DNA of 64,000 nt, from positions 98,726,684 to 98,790,683 of the forward strand of contig NW_026555331.1 of the NCBI RefSeq assembly GCF_014898055.3, read 5' to 3'. This DNA comes from Talpa occidentalis (Eukaryota; Chordata; Mammalia; Eulipotyphla; Talpidae). A program made the translations under genes and the position numbers. Under the pieces are notes generated by a model that saw only the letters and a list, made by a program, of their open reading frames with translations, was not told where the DNA came from and did not search any database. Below are positions 21,740 to 34,500 of the stretch, one piece after another (within the stretch, counting starts at the first letter, position 1; each line of letters opens with the position of its first letter).

Positions 21740-23090
21740 CTACAGATGGGAGATAAAGAAATCTGATGTCAGACTCATGATTTAAGAGTCTTCATCATAG
21801 ATTAATGTTAATTCTACATTAGAGTATGGCCTGTGTCCTATCTCCTCCCAGGAAATTTAAAGGGGATCAATGACTTGTATTAGGTATGTCTACGCTAACT
21901 CTGTCAGTTCTTACTCTATAGGTTAAGGTAGAACCTGAAACAGTATAAATAAGTGCCTGTTTTTTTTCTTTTGCATTATCAAAACAATAGTATCAGATTC
22001 TTCCCAAGAATGATTTTGGATATAATTTACATATTCCTCTTGCCTAACCAGATAATATATAAAAACAAAAAACATTTATTAAAAAGATTTCCAGTAGTTA
22101 AAAATTTGGCAGAGTTTATTACAGTACATTTCAAACTTATAAGATTACTTTGCACACAAAAAATATACATCTTAATTTATAGATTGCTTCTGCAATTGGG
22201 GTTTTTACTTGCAATTTCCTAGCTGCCTTTTGTTTGACTAAGCTTAAATCAAAAAAAGAAAAAAGAAAAAAAAGAAAGAGAGAAAGAAATACACAATGTT
22301 TTTCAACATTTGAAATCACCGTGGTATTCTCCTTTGCCCTTAAGTAAATTTGTAAAGGACCAATCATCAAGCTTCAAGATTTCATACCTTGTCCTCTGGT
22401 GACATTGACTCCATTGGGTAAAAAATATGCAGAACTTGGAGTCAAAATTAGATGACTAGAATGGTAACTATAAATGACATCTCTTAAATTTTCTCTATTA
22501 ATAAAAGATAAATATGCAATTTAAGTTTCTTCCTACCTCTTTAGTCATTTAATAGGAATAAGAATACATTGCTATTCTGTAATGGGTAGATAATATCATA
22601 ATTAGTCAGTAATCATTTGAAAACTGGAGCAGAATAGAAAAGCCCACATATTTCCATAAAATTAGGATAAAGTAAATGCATTCTTAAAATGATGTTGAGT
22701 GAAGGTGTCAGTGATTCTTTATGATGAGTGTGGGTGGCTGAAGAATAAAGGAGAGATAAATGGGAAAGAAAATGTTACAGCAAGAAAAATCTTCATCACT
22801 TTATCTGCCAGTCCTTAAACAAGTTTTCTTTCTCTCCTCTCTCTTTGTCTCTCTCCCCTGCCCTCTCACACACACTCACATACATATACTATGTATAAAA
22901 CATCACATGAGTTACAACATAGCTGCCCAGGGCCCCTTCTAAATATTTTCTTTATGCATAATTTACATATAATCTTGCATTTACACTCAGTTCTTCTATA
23001 AAATAAATAAATATTTTTTAAAAAAAAAGATGTGGAAACATTCCTGTCATTTCAGAATGTATTTTATATGCCTTTCCATTAGTCAATCCC
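21740..23090. other. Intergenic, mostly unassigned
   Basis: A/T-rich. Contains an (A/G)-rich low-complexity run at about 22250-22290 and a CT/CA-rich stretch at about 22830-22890. No supported gene. Confidence 0.55.
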
Positions 23091-23385
23091 TCTGTGATGG
23101 ATACTTTTATGTGTCAACTTGACTGGGATACAGTGCCTAGATATTTGGACATTATTCCGGATATTCTTTTTAGGGTATCTGAGATGAGATTTATACTTAA
23201 ATCAGTGGAACTTGTGTAAAACAGATGACCTCATCCGATCACTTGAAGGCCTGAAGAGAACAAAAGGCTGAATTCCCTTAAGCAAGAGGGAATTCTCAAG
23301 CAGATTACTTTTGAACTTGAACTACAGCACTTGCTGAATTTCCAGTTTGCTGGCCTCCCTTTATTTTGGACTTAACAAATCTCCA
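23091..23385 (+). mobile_element. Ancient interspersed repeat ('TGTCAACTTGACTGGG' family)
   Basis: Contains 'TGTGTCAACTTGACTGGGAT', 'CTAGATATTTGGACATTATT', 'CACTTGAAGGCCTGAAGAGA' with 'ACAAAAGGCTGA', and 'GCAAGAGGGAATTCT' followed by 'TTTGAACTTGAACTACA'. This motif chain is a common old eutherian repeat. I recognise it but will not name the family from memory. Confidence 0.65.
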
Positions 23386-23419
23386 TATTTACCCAAGGCA
23401 ATTCCATAAAACAAAGCTA

Positions 23420-23493
23420 TAGGGAGGGAGGGAGGGCGTGTGGGAGGAAGGAAGGGAATATAGGTAGGTAAATAGACAGACAGACAGACAGAT
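23420..23493. repeat. Low-complexity GGGA block and (GACA)n
   Basis: GGGAGGGAGGGAGGG is followed by GGAAGGAAGGG, then a short GACA tetranucleotide run (AGACAGACAGACAGACAG). Confidence 0.85.
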
Positions 23494-23649
23494 CTGGATA
23501 TAGATGTCCTATTGACTCTGCTATGTTCTCCCTGTTTTCTCTTAACATTACCAAACAGCTTTCTTACCTATTATTTCCCTCAAAATTAAGAGCCCCTCTT
23601 ACAGCAACACTAAAGAATGGGAGCTAGCATAACATTAAAATAAATTACA

Positions 23650-24998
23650 TGCTTTTTTAAAGTCATGTGTATTGTATTATAATTTACCCTATGGAAAAAT
23701 TCATTCTTTTTAGGTGGATCTTTACAAACACATAGATATATTGCTTAACCACCACCACAATCAAGATACAGAATATTTCTGTCACAACCAAAAGGTTCCA
23801 TTTATTTGTAAAGTCAATTTTTCTTCCTATACTCAGGTCTGGGCAAATGCTAATCTGATTTCTGTCCCTAGAGTCTCCTGTTTCCACAATGTCATACCAA
23901 AAGAATTATACCATATGGCTTTTATGTATGGCTTCTTTAAAGTTAGCATAATGCTTCTGAGATTTAACCATGTTGGCACATCTTTAAGTCCCTTTTTATT
24001 GCTGAATTATAAGACTCCGCTGTATGGATATACCTTATTTTAATGATCCACTCACTGGCTGATCAGCATTTGAATGCCTTGAAGATTTTGGTGATATAAA
24101 TAAAATTGCTAGAAGCAGTCTCACAAAGGTTTTCATACAGACCCAGGCCTTTGTTTCTTTTGTTTAAATATCCAGGAGTATTTCAAATGATAAGTGCATG
24201 GTTATGTCAAATGATAAGTGCATGGTTAACTTTATCAGATACAATCAAACTAGCCACTACTCAACTCACCTACAAAACTGAGAGCTAATAAAGTTATTAG
24301 TGTTTTAAGACCCCAAGTTATTTAGTAAATTGTGATACTATAACAGATAACAAGCACTTTCTTATTTTTCTTTAGTGAAGCACCTGTTCAAAATTTTTTT
24401 AATGGTTGTATCCCTGTTATTCATTTAAAAGAGTTTATATACTCTGGGTGTAAGTCCTTTAATATATATGTTCTTCAAATCTTTTCTCCCGTTTTTTCGC
24501 TTTTTCATTTTTTTAATTTTCTTGACAAGATACTTCAAGGAATCTTTCTTTAAAAAACTTACTTTTTTGTAATGCAAGTTTTGCTTTTAGGATCATATCT
24601 AAGAAATCATGGTTAAATGAAAGGTCACAAAGATATTTTGTTTCCTTATAGATTTAAATTTTACACATAAGATATATGATCCACCTATAGGTTTTTTTAA
24701 TATTCATGAGTTCATTTTTGGAAATTGTTTGAACATCATTTCTTAGACTGTTCTTTCCTCATTAAATATGATCTTTGTAGAAAATCAAGTGATTATGTAT
24801 GTTTCTCTTTCTAGACTCTATTCAATTCCATTAATCCATTTATCTTTTCTTATACCAGTAATTGCATTGGCTTTATCACTTTAGTTTTGAAGTAAATCTT
24901 GAAATCAGGTAGTATGAATTCTCCAACTTTGTTTTTCCCCTTCTGCCTTTTTAGGTACTGTGTTTTCCTATACACATTTTAAAACATTTTGTCAATTT
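23650..24998 (-). mobile_element. Old LINE-1, 3' part (interrupted)
   Basis: Read on the minus strand, this is an L1 3' UTR and ORF2 C-terminus. On the plus strand the cues are 'TTTTTATTGCTGAATTATAA', 'CTGTATGGATATACC' and 'AAGTCCTTTAATATATATG'. The frame is destroyed by many substitutions and indels. A younger L1 is inserted at 24999, and the old element resumes at about 26384. A 24-bp tandem duplication sits at 24183-24228. Confidence 0.75.
24183..24228. repeat. 24-bp tandem duplication inside the old L1
   Basis: TCAAATGATAAGTGCATGGT plus four bases is repeated once with period 24. Confidence 0.9.
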
Positions 24999-26383
24999 TT
25001 ATTGTTGTTTTTTTCATTGAGGTAACATTGGTTTACAACACTGTATATGATTCAGACATACAGGATCACACACTTTAGGGTATGGTAGCCCACCAAGGTA
25101 CCCATAGTATTCCACCATAATCCACTATACCCCTTCCCCACTTTGCTGTTCTCCATTTACTTCCCCTCTGGTAGGCTTAATTCTACAGTTAGATTTCTAG
25201 GGTTTGTTACCGGTTTGGTTTTATCTGACCCTTTGTTTTGTTTCTCTATAATCCATATGTAAGTGACAACATATAGTATTAGTCATTCTCATTCTGAATT
25301 ATCTCAGCATAGCCTCCTCCAGTTCCAACCATGTTGTAGCAAAAGTTAAAATTTATCTTCCTGTATAGATGAAAAATATTCCATTATGTATATACACAAC
25401 ATCTTCCTCCTAATCCACACATCTGTATTTCGGCACTTAGGTTGGCTTGGCTTTTGTAAATAGTGCTGCAAGAAACACAAAAGGGCATATATCTCTTTAT
25501 ATTAATGTTTTTGCTTTCTTTATGAAGGGAACTGCTAGATCATACAGATTTTTTTTTTAATATTTTGAGGAATTCTCCATACTGTTTTCCTGTTTTCAAT
25601 AGAGGATGCACCAGTCTACGTTCCCACAATAGAGGATGCACCAGTCTACGTTCCTTTTTCTCCACATCCTCCCCAACACTTTCTGTTTCTGACCTTTCTA
25701 ACATAGTCCATTTTCACATGTGTGAGATGGTATCTTCTTGTGGTTGTGATTTTCATTTCCTAGTGATAAGTGATGGTGAGCATTTCTTCATGTTGACCAT
25801 CTATAGGTCTTCCCTGGAGAAGTGCCTATTTAAATCTTTTGCCCATTTTTTGATTTTATTGCTTTCTTGTTCAGTTGTATAAATTCTTTGCAAGACTTGG
25901 ATATCAACCCAATGTCAGATGTATGGCATGCAAGTACTTCTCCAATTCATTAGGGTGTCTGTTTTTGTTTTAGTGATAGTTTCTTTCACGATGCAGAAGC
26001 TTTTTGTTTGATGTGGTCCCAATTTTTTATATTCTCTTATTTTTCTTGTTGGTGATAGAGTCACAAATACATCATTAAAGCCTATCTCATGGAGTGTTTT
26101 GCCTATGTTTTCTTTTATGTATTTAGATCCAAATCTTTCATCCATTTTGAATTAATATGTATGTATGGTGTGAGATAGTGGCTTAGTTTCATTCTTTTGT
26201 TTGTGGCTGTCCAGTTTACCAACACCATTTACTGAAAAGCCATTTGTTTCTCCAATGTACATTCTTGGTTTCTTTGTCATAGATTAACTGTCCATACAGG
26301 TGTCAATTTATTTCTAGGCTGTCAATTCTACTAGTCTGTATGTCTGCTTTTGTTCCAATACCATACTGTTTTGATAATTATAA
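24999..26383 (-). mobile_element. Younger LINE-1 nested in the old L1
   Basis: On the minus strand this is an L1 3' UTR followed by the ORF2 end; the plus-strand cues include 'TAAGTGACAACATATAGTAT', 'TCCACACATCTGTATTTCGG', 'TGCAAGAAACACAAAAGGGC', 'GTGTGAGATGGTATC' and 'CTAGTGATAAGTGATGGTGA'. Flanking TTTTGTCAATTT (24987-24998) and TTTTGTTCAATTT (26384-26396) look like a target duplication with one inserted base. The outer element reads continuously across the site. It is 5'-truncated and frameshifted. Confidence 0.85.
25604..25652. repeat. 30-bp tandem duplication inside the nested L1
   Basis: AGAGGATGCACCAGTCTACG and its flanks occur twice with period 30. One copy is normal in related L1s. 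Confidence 0.88.
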
Positions 26384-27110
26384 TTTTGTTCAATTTCTAC
26401 TTTAAAAAAATCCTGCTGGGATTTTGATTAGGATGTTATTGAATAAAAGATAAGCTGGGGGAGAATCAGTATCTTAATCTTGATTCCTCTGGTTCGTGAA
26501 CAACATTACTCTCTTTTTATTTAGATTTTCGTTGATTTCTCTCATTAATCATGTAAAGCTGTCAACATATAAATTTTACATTTATTTCACTGGATTTATC
26601 ACCATGTATTTTATACCTAAATGCAATTTTAATGACGGTTTTACTAATTTCAATGTCACTATAAAGAAGTGAAACTGATTATGTATTGATCGTTTATCCT
26701 GAGATCTTGCTAAACTCACTTACCAATTTTAGCTGCTTTTTTATTTAGAAATTATATCACCTGTAAATATATTATTATATCTTCCTTTCTAATATGTATG
26801 AATTATATTTCTTTATCTTTCCCTATTGCACTTGCTAGAACCTCAAGTTCAATGGATAGGAATGAAAAGAGCAGAAGTCTCTGCATTGTCTTTAACTCTT
26901 GGAAGAAGGAATTAAGGTACTAAGTATAGGCTTTTATGTATATGCTCTTAACCAAGTTGAGTAAATTGCCTTTTTTTCTAGGTTGCTGAGAGTTCTTTGG
27001 TGATGTTGAATTTTTTCAAATGTCTTTACAACATCTATAGAGAAGAACATTTTTTTAATTTTAGTTTGCTGATATTGTGATGTATTGATTTTTAAATACT
27101 TAACTAACCA
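26384..27110 (-). mobile_element. Old LINE-1, resumed after the nested insertion
   Basis: Plus-strand cues 'TCCTGCTGGGATTTTGATTA', 'CACTGGATTTATCACCATGT' and 'GAACCTCAAGTTCAATGGAT' are the reverse complement of L1 ORF2. The order is colinear with the piece ending at 24998. The right boundary is approximate. Confidence 0.75.
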
Positions 27111-27617
27111 AGCTGCTTTTAAAGGCCCACCATAACATTACCTCCCTTTATATACTCACTTTGCAAAAGGTGCACTCAAAGCTATGATACTTATCATACT
27201 GCTTGGCTAATGTTCATCCTTTGACTAACAACACTCTTTCCTTTCACCTGTCTGGATTCCTGTCTCCTTTCAAAGATCAACCAACCTCCTTCATGTAATT
27301 TTCTCCCATTATAATACTCTCTCCAAAGGCCATTCATTTGAACATGGCACTCTTCCAATTCATTTTTTTATTAATTATGTTAAGAAAAGGAAGAAATTGC
27401 TATGGGTCAGAGGATAGAGACAAGAACCAGTAAAGGAGAGTCATGGGAAGGAAGAGTGACGTAATATTTGAATATCACAACTGTTATTTTTCTCCTAGTA
27501 AAAATAATACAGGGAATTTCTTGTACTAATTCTGGGGAGATTCCAGTAATGTGCTCATAGATAGTCCTTCTCCCACCCTTACTGCTCTTGAAATTCTGGA
27601 TGAATGCCCTTCTTTTA

Positions 27618-27660
27618 TTATTATTATTATTAATTATTATTATTACTACTACTACTATTT
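27618..27660. repeat. (TTA)n/(CTA)n microsatellite
   Basis: Alternating TTA units turn into ACT units (TACTACTACTACTA). Confidence 0.88.
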
Positions 27661-29620
27661 TGATTGAACTGCAAAGCTAAAGAAAATCTGTTTCCCTGGA
27701 AATGCTTTATAAAAATTATGGATAAAAGAAAAAGATAAAACATTGTATTTCTTCATTCAATAAATGCTCAGCAGTACCTTGTATAAATATTGTGCTAAAG
27801 TGTTTTGTAAGATCTATAGAAATAAAACCTATTTGACATCTGTGAATTTAAATTGTGCCTAATATCATGTAAATACACATTCTTTTGTGTGCTTAAATTT
27901 TTATTCCTTTGTAGTTCCCAACTCCAGACAAACACACTCAGCTTCCTTACACTTATGGGAAAGGGCTACTCAGTATACAAATATAAAATATTGATATATG
28001 AAACATAAACACATTATTACCATCAATTTAGCACTATTTTGCACAACTTTATAAAATCAATTTCATATTCAAACAATTGTAAAGTGTAATCCTTAATTTG
28101 TAGAAGTCATCTTAAATATTTTTTCATAATCTCTGAATAGAAATTCCATTTTAGATATAGCAACTTGTTTTCATGAAAAATGAAAAGCATCAGGATTAAA
28201 GCCAGCTTTTAGAATTAAAACCTTATGAGAGCTCTGAACAGTGCAGCTTTTGGCGCTGTCAGTTTCCTGCAATGAAACTGGCACCTGTTTTCATGGAAGT
28301 ATTTTGCCACCTATGCCTTTGGATATTTTCAGGTTTGGGCTTTAATAACAGTCTCCAGATGTTTATTAAATTATCTGAGTAAGGAGCTGTAAATCGTTAA
28401 ATATTCTTTCTTGAAATTTATTTGTCTTAGTGTGGCAGACATACTACAGAGTAATTACTTGGGAAAACGAATTGCCAAATGTTGGATTAGCACTACCTCC
28501 CACCCCACCCCCATCACAGTTTTAAGATGTAACTAAAACTTTGGTGATTTCCATGATCCAAGATGAAAAACAAAGAAGAAAGTTTTATACTGTAAATGAT
28601 TGTGGGGATTTTTCTCCCTAATATTAGAACACGCCTAAGTAAAGTTCAGCTTGAATTTACAGGACTCAATGGCCAGAATCAATTGTATGACTTGAACTAT
28701 AAAAACAAGTCAATTACAACATGAGTTACAGACTAGAAAATACAGACAGTTTTAAGTTGCCAATAATCAATTCTGTGTTTCAGCTTTAATTCTACCTTGA
28801 ATAATTTAGGAGCCATCTACACGGGAAAGTCTGTGCATTACTTTCTTCTATGCTATGATACTCTAATTTTTCATATCTTTTTTCTAGTTAAGGCTTGTCA
28901 ACCTAAAGTAAATAATTTATTGGTTCTAGTGAAGATGCAATAGTAGAAGAATAAACAACATAAGACAGGCTTTTTTTTTTGAAGAACAAATGACTTCACA
29001 ATATGTTGTATAGATAAAAGAAAACAATAATTTAAATAGCAAAAAGTGGAAAATTGAATCATAAAATGAAAGACATTATAGAGATGGTGAACACTTAGGA
29101 TTAATGAAATTCATCTTTTTCATGAATTTATTTCAGTAAAACATAACTCTTCACATTAAAGTTAATTTGAATTTTTGTGTTCATATGGTTTTATTTTAGT
29201 TTTATGTAAATTAATCTTAACTCTTTAGTTGTAAAAATTGTAAGTGAAATAAATTTATAACTAAAGTTGGTAGACATAAGATATATAATACAATTTATTA
29301 AAAGAATAATTTTAAAGTCTACAGCTATGTGAATACTCTTCAGTGTCTATCTAAAAATCACCTATGGAAAAAAAGTCCATTATACCCGAGATGGAATATG
29401 GGAAGAACCCAGAGGAAAGATCCTTCTTCATCAACTCCTACAGCTCCCGCAGAGCCATACCACATCAAAGAACTAATCACAAACACAGAGAAATCTTGCC
29501 TCTGCATTTCCTGAGCTTTCTCCAACCCCTTCATACCCCACTTGTTCTTACAAAGTCTTTTTGCTGTATTATTGGATAATATTCCAGTGCTCCTATTAAA
29601 AAAGCAAAGCAAAATGAATC
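27661..29620. other. Repeat-poor intergenic stretch
   Basis: About 2 kb without recognisable SINE, L1 or DNA transposon. It includes a G+C-enriched block at about 28225-28330 (around GCAGCTTTTGGCGCTGTCAG). No coding sequence is supported. Confidence 0.55.
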
Positions 29621-29635
29621 AATAAAACTATAAGA

Positions 29636-29956
29636 GGGCCTCCCCGGTGGCGCAGCGGTAGAGCGCTGGGTTGCGAAGCTGCCCGCGGCCTCTGCGGTGC
29701 CGGTTCAATCTCCGGCTGCTCCCCGGCCACCGGAGGAGGGTCCCACATGGCGCGCAGACCTCTCCTGCCGCCCGCTGCTCCCCTCAGCAGTGTACTTCGG
29801 TCCTTCTGCCTGCTCTGCTCCCCGCTCTGGCTCTGGTGAATTCTCTCACCCTCCTGCGCTTCTGACTGTACCCAGTGCATGTATAAACAAAACAAACAAA
29901 CAAGCAAACAAATAAATAAAGAAAAACATGCCTCTGTTAAAAAAAAAAAAAAATAA
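29636..29956 (+). mobile_element. tRNA-derived SINE, long-tail young subfamily
   Basis: A full-length copy: head GGCCTCCCCGGTGGCGCAGC, B-box-like GGTTCAATCTC, linker GGCTGCTCCCCGGCCACCGG, body CTCAGCAGTGTACTTCGG, end CTGTACCCAGTGCATGTATA, then an AAAC-repeat tail with the extra motif AACATGCCTCTGTTAAAA. Perfect 15-bp target duplications AATAAAACTATAAGA at 29621-29635 and 29957-29971. Near-identity with the copies at 43256 and 59533 implies recent spread. Confidence 0.95.
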
Positions 29957-29971
29957 AATAAAACTATAAGA

Positions 29972-31054
29972 AACATAGGTGGAGATGGGATGACTAAGGG
30001 CTCCAAATATTTGTATGGCACATAAGACACCATAACTTCATGTTCTACTAAATATTTATGAGGCAATGAAAGGCATCGAATTTTATGATATATTAAATTG
30101 CCCCCCATCCATGGGTGACATTCATTTTGGGTAACACATCATCTGTCTGAGACACACAGATAAAACATACAGACATACAGATCAAAGAGATAAGACATGG
30201 AAACATTATGTAACACAAAATTCATTTATTGTGTTGCTAACCCTCCACCCTCTCCTAAGTGTGTTAACCCTCTCCTCTTTTCTCCTGCTTTTTACTCTTT
30301 GATTTATATTGATTTAATAAATCATAAGCTTTGACAACTTAGGTTTAGATTCTGAAACTTCTGTCCTCTGAATTCTAGGAAAGCTCATCTGGTTGTGTAT
30401 TTGCAGACTACCACTGCATCAAGGTAATTTTTCATATGATACCCTCTATCTACCACCTCTCTTATTGGTTCTCAGCCTTGCTATGCAAATTGGGGTGACA
30501 ACAAATATTTAAGGATGTAAGCAGGCTACAAATGATGTTGTCGAGCATCTCAGACTTAAGGCAGCCATCATCTATGCATAAACAATGAGGTACCTTCTTA
30601 TATATAAGACTTTTTATGAGTACAGTAGACTCATCTACCTTACATACTCTACCATTTCTTTATGGTTAGTTGTCAGTTTTCTGTTTTATTTTTATCATAT
30701 TTTTTTCTATTTTAGACCACTACTGGAAAACTTTTATTAAGCTCTTTAAAGTTCTCCCTCCTACCCATCTTCAGCCACAGTTTCTTTCTTCACAAGCACA
30801 AATATTTTTTTATTTCTTGAGTAGAAGAAATGAGATAAATCACAATGACTCAAGTCACTCCTGAAAATTTAATTTTTGTACTATTTCCAAATTGAATGAA
30901 GATGAAAAGTATTTTATTATTAATAATAAAGCAATTATGAAAGTAGTTGAAAATGGTTTTGAATTTTTCAATATGCAAAGAAATGTTCAAAATGTATTTT
31001 TCTGTATTTATTGAAACTCCTTGAGCATATAATAATATTAAATGTGTTATCATA
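29972..31054. other. Intergenic, nothing recognised
   Basis: AT-rich, no supported gene. Confidence 0.55.
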
Positions 31055-31205
31055 GATAAGTCCCTTAAGCTCCCTGAACCTCAGTTTCCTAATAACACAA
31101 AAAAAGTAATAATAATATATCTTATCAGGTCTAGTCTTCATAAGTATTAAAATAAAGAACACCAATAAAGTGCTTAGAATAAGTGCCTGACAGTCATTTG
31201 AATCT
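31055..31205 (+). mobile_element. MIR relic
   Basis: 'AAGTCCCTTAAGCTCCCTGA', 'ACCTCAGTTTCCTAATAAC', 'AAGTGCTTAGAATAAGTGCC' and 'TGACAGTCA' follow the MIR order. Confidence 0.75.
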
Positions 31206-31364
31206 CTCCTTTTGTAAACTGTCCATGTCTTTTTTTTCATTTTGTTATAACATGCTCATCTTTTCAAAGAAAGTAAGTAAATTTGTAAACATTCACTGAA
31301 TTAGGACCTATATAAACCATTAGTAAAGATACTAAAACTTAGAGTTTCTTGAATTTTTGCCATG

Positions 31365-31530
31365 TTTCAGGCATTCTGCAAAGTACTTCATTTAGATAAT
31401 CTAATTTAAGACTCAAAACAACCTTCTGAAGACGTAATATCTCCTTTTAACAGATAAGGAAATGGAGACATATCATGATTAATTAAGTATCCAGGGTCAC
31501 AAAGCTAGAAAATATACAGTCAAATTTTAA
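31365..31530 (-). mobile_element. MIR relic (reverse orientation)
   Basis: 'AAGTACTTCATTTAGATAAT', 'ACTCAAAACAACCTTCTGAA', 'TTAACAGATAAGGAAATGGA' and 'GGGTCACAAAGCTAGAAA' are the reverse-complement MIR layout. Confidence 0.75.
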
Positions 31531-34500
31531 ATCACTAAGTCTATCCATTTTTGTTTACCAAGTCCATAATGTTAATATTGTGTTTAGTGTCCTCTGTCAA
31601 AACTTTTTAAAATATTTCCTTTCTCTAGAGTTTGTCTAGAGTTTGTTTCATTTTTTATGTAGTAATATATAACAATGTTTTGTAATTTCTTTCATACCTT
31701 GATAATCATATCTCACATCAAGATAAGATGCTGTGCAATATTTCCTAGGTAAGTTAGAGTATTTTTCTTTTATTTATATTTAATTAAATCACTTAAGTAT
31801 TTTTGTTTTTAATAAGAGGTTGGGGATCATTTGATTTTCATGCTAAATAATTTATTTCCCATCATTATTATATAATCTTTCTTTTACTAATTTGTGAATT
31901 TAACTACAAAAACTACACTCTTTTTTTTTTTTTTGATAAATTTGAATTATGGGAATTTAAAGACTTCCTCTACTATGATGATGTTAGTAAAGCATCACTT
32001 TGTGCAAACTTTAATACTGGCACTTTAAATTAAAAATTTGTCAAGAATATAGTAATTTAAGAAGAGAAGTTAAAATAATGGTCAAGGGGCCGGAGTCGTG
32101 CACATGATGGTGTGATATTGGTGCCTGAGCACAGTGTTATGGATTCAAATAGTCAAAATTGAAGCCCCTGGCCTGTGCAGGCTTGGTCTGTGGAGCCTTG
32201 TAACCAATAACTGGTAGGTCTGTTTGGATTCCACAGAGCCACCTCCCCTGTTCCCAAGAGACAAATAAGTAGAGGTAGTTTATATGGAAAGTAATCTCAG
32301 GAAACACTGGGAGAGTTGGGAAAATTAAAGAGAAAGAGAACAAGGCCAACAAAGAGTCCCTTAGCAAACCCACAACTACTATGGATAAATGGCACTTAAC
32401 ATAAATAAGTGTAGACCTGGTCCTTGGAGGTATCCACCCCAGAGATAAGGGAGTTAGAGATTTTATGTGGGTACTCCCATCAGTCTATGGTGCAATGTTA
32501 ATTCTCTAGGACTTCCAGCTGCCTCAGAGGTTAAGACTTGGCTTCAGAAGCCAGATAGCAAAGGGTTGGGAGGGGATATGTGGGTGTTTTACAATAGAGA
32601 AGCCCTGGGAGTTGGGATGGAAACTGATGGCTTCTGCTCCAGTTGGTAAACAGAAATGCCATTAGGCAAGATTAATCTTGAATGAGTTGCTGAATTACTG
32701 GAAGTCTTCAGAAATAAGTCCCTTATGATTGCTCTGAATGAAGTGTGAATACTTACTATGATGACATATTCATCAGTTCCTCTGATTTATTACTCTGTCA
32801 ACTTATTCTTCAACTGCTAGAATATTTTAACCATCATAGTTACACATTTTAAAGCAAATCCCTCATTTTAATATTTTTCTTCAGATTATTTTTAGTTAAT
32901 CTCATTCTTCCAGATGAAGCTGAGAAATTTTCATCAAGTCAAGGAGTTATCCAAGAAGGTAATCCCATTAGTAGTTTTATTAGAATTACAAAAATTAATT
33001 TAGTGGGAATTTATCTCTTTAAAAACAAAAGCTGTCTTCCTGTACAAATCTGTGATTTAACTTTTTTATATACCTCTATTTGTAGCTTTACTTATAAAGC
33101 TACACTGTTTTGGAGAATTATTCCTGGATATACTTTAAGGCTTTCTCTCTCTTTTTTATTTCTATTCAATAAAGAAACTCCAACTTCCTCTCTTCATCTT
33201 CTCTTTTAACTAGATATAAACTGCATATAAGAAAGTTATTGATTTTTGTAAATTTATCTCATTATATTCAATTTATTTTTTTAATTCTAAGATTATTTTA
33301 CTCTTTATGCTGGATAGGTTATAATCAAATCATTTATCCATTCTGCCTTCATGAAATTTTATCATTAAGCACTTGTTCCTTTGAGTCAAAACATCATTTC
33401 AAAGGTACATCTTCTGGCAGAGTAAGAATATGTTTGTTTCTTGTCGGTCACTATAAATTTATTAGTATAAATTCACTAATAAGCTCTTTTATGGGTATTT
33501 ATTTAGTTGGGGAAATGTATTAGAGAAAGGAGAGACTATATTAGGAGAAGAAAAAGGCTGGAGATTATTTCTAGGCATATGGAGGTAGGATATGAACAAA
33601 TATATTAATCTTCGCTAAGGAAGTACTAAAGAAAACTGTTCGCTCTTTTGCAATGATGACTTGGGGAGGGCCTGATCTCCAGTGGCCTTCTCACTTATCT
33701 ACCTGGCCCTTTTCCAGGTCTCCATCTAGCTACTGCTTTCACGATAGTTGATGACAAGAAAGAACAGAGTGAGAAATGCTTTCACAAGGAGTTTGGCTCA
33801 ATACCCACACTTTCAAAATTGCCAAGGGCCGCATGCTTGGGATATGAATAGTAGAATATTCTGGATTTGATTATTACACGGCTGGATTATGAAGCATTTT
33901 GCTAAGTTTCTGAAAATATGCTAGAATACACAAAATTAGAGGGTTTCATTACTTACACTCTAATATTCAAAAACTATCAGTTTAACATCCTACAAGGCGA
34001 TGGTTTTAGGTAGAAGATTAGCAGCATGTTAAATAACTATTAATAGCAGAAAGAAAAAAGTCTGTATCTACAAATTCAAAGCTTTTCTCACAAAGGTTAA
34101 AAAATAAGGAAGGACAGGAGGGAGCAAACTAGGAAGGAAGATAGAAAGGGAAGAAAGAAAGTGGAAGAACTTCTTATACATCAGTAACTTAAATGAATTT
34201 TCCAATGAAAGAAGCAGAACTAATATAATTTTTGCATCTAATTTGTTTTTCTTCCATCAGTATGCTTTTCTGCAAGTCATATTCCTAAATATCGAGTAAA
34301 AATTATTTTGGGGGAGTTCTTCAGTTGAAAGTACCTTTCTGAAAATTAGAAAAGTCTAAGAAAATTATTGCCTTAAGAAAACATAAAACCTTAGTTTAAA
34401 ATGACTAACATTCAAAACATGTGTTCAGACTTAATGAACTTAAACCTTATAAAATTATTCAGGAATAGCTTATATTATTATCTCTTTTTTAAATGCAACA

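Noticed and set aside
29596..30108. A 170-codon minus-strand reading frame
   Set aside because: It runs through a SINE copy (29636-29956) and its A-rich tail; the same peptide pieces recur at 43239-43667 and 59511-59792. It is a SINE shadow, not a gene.
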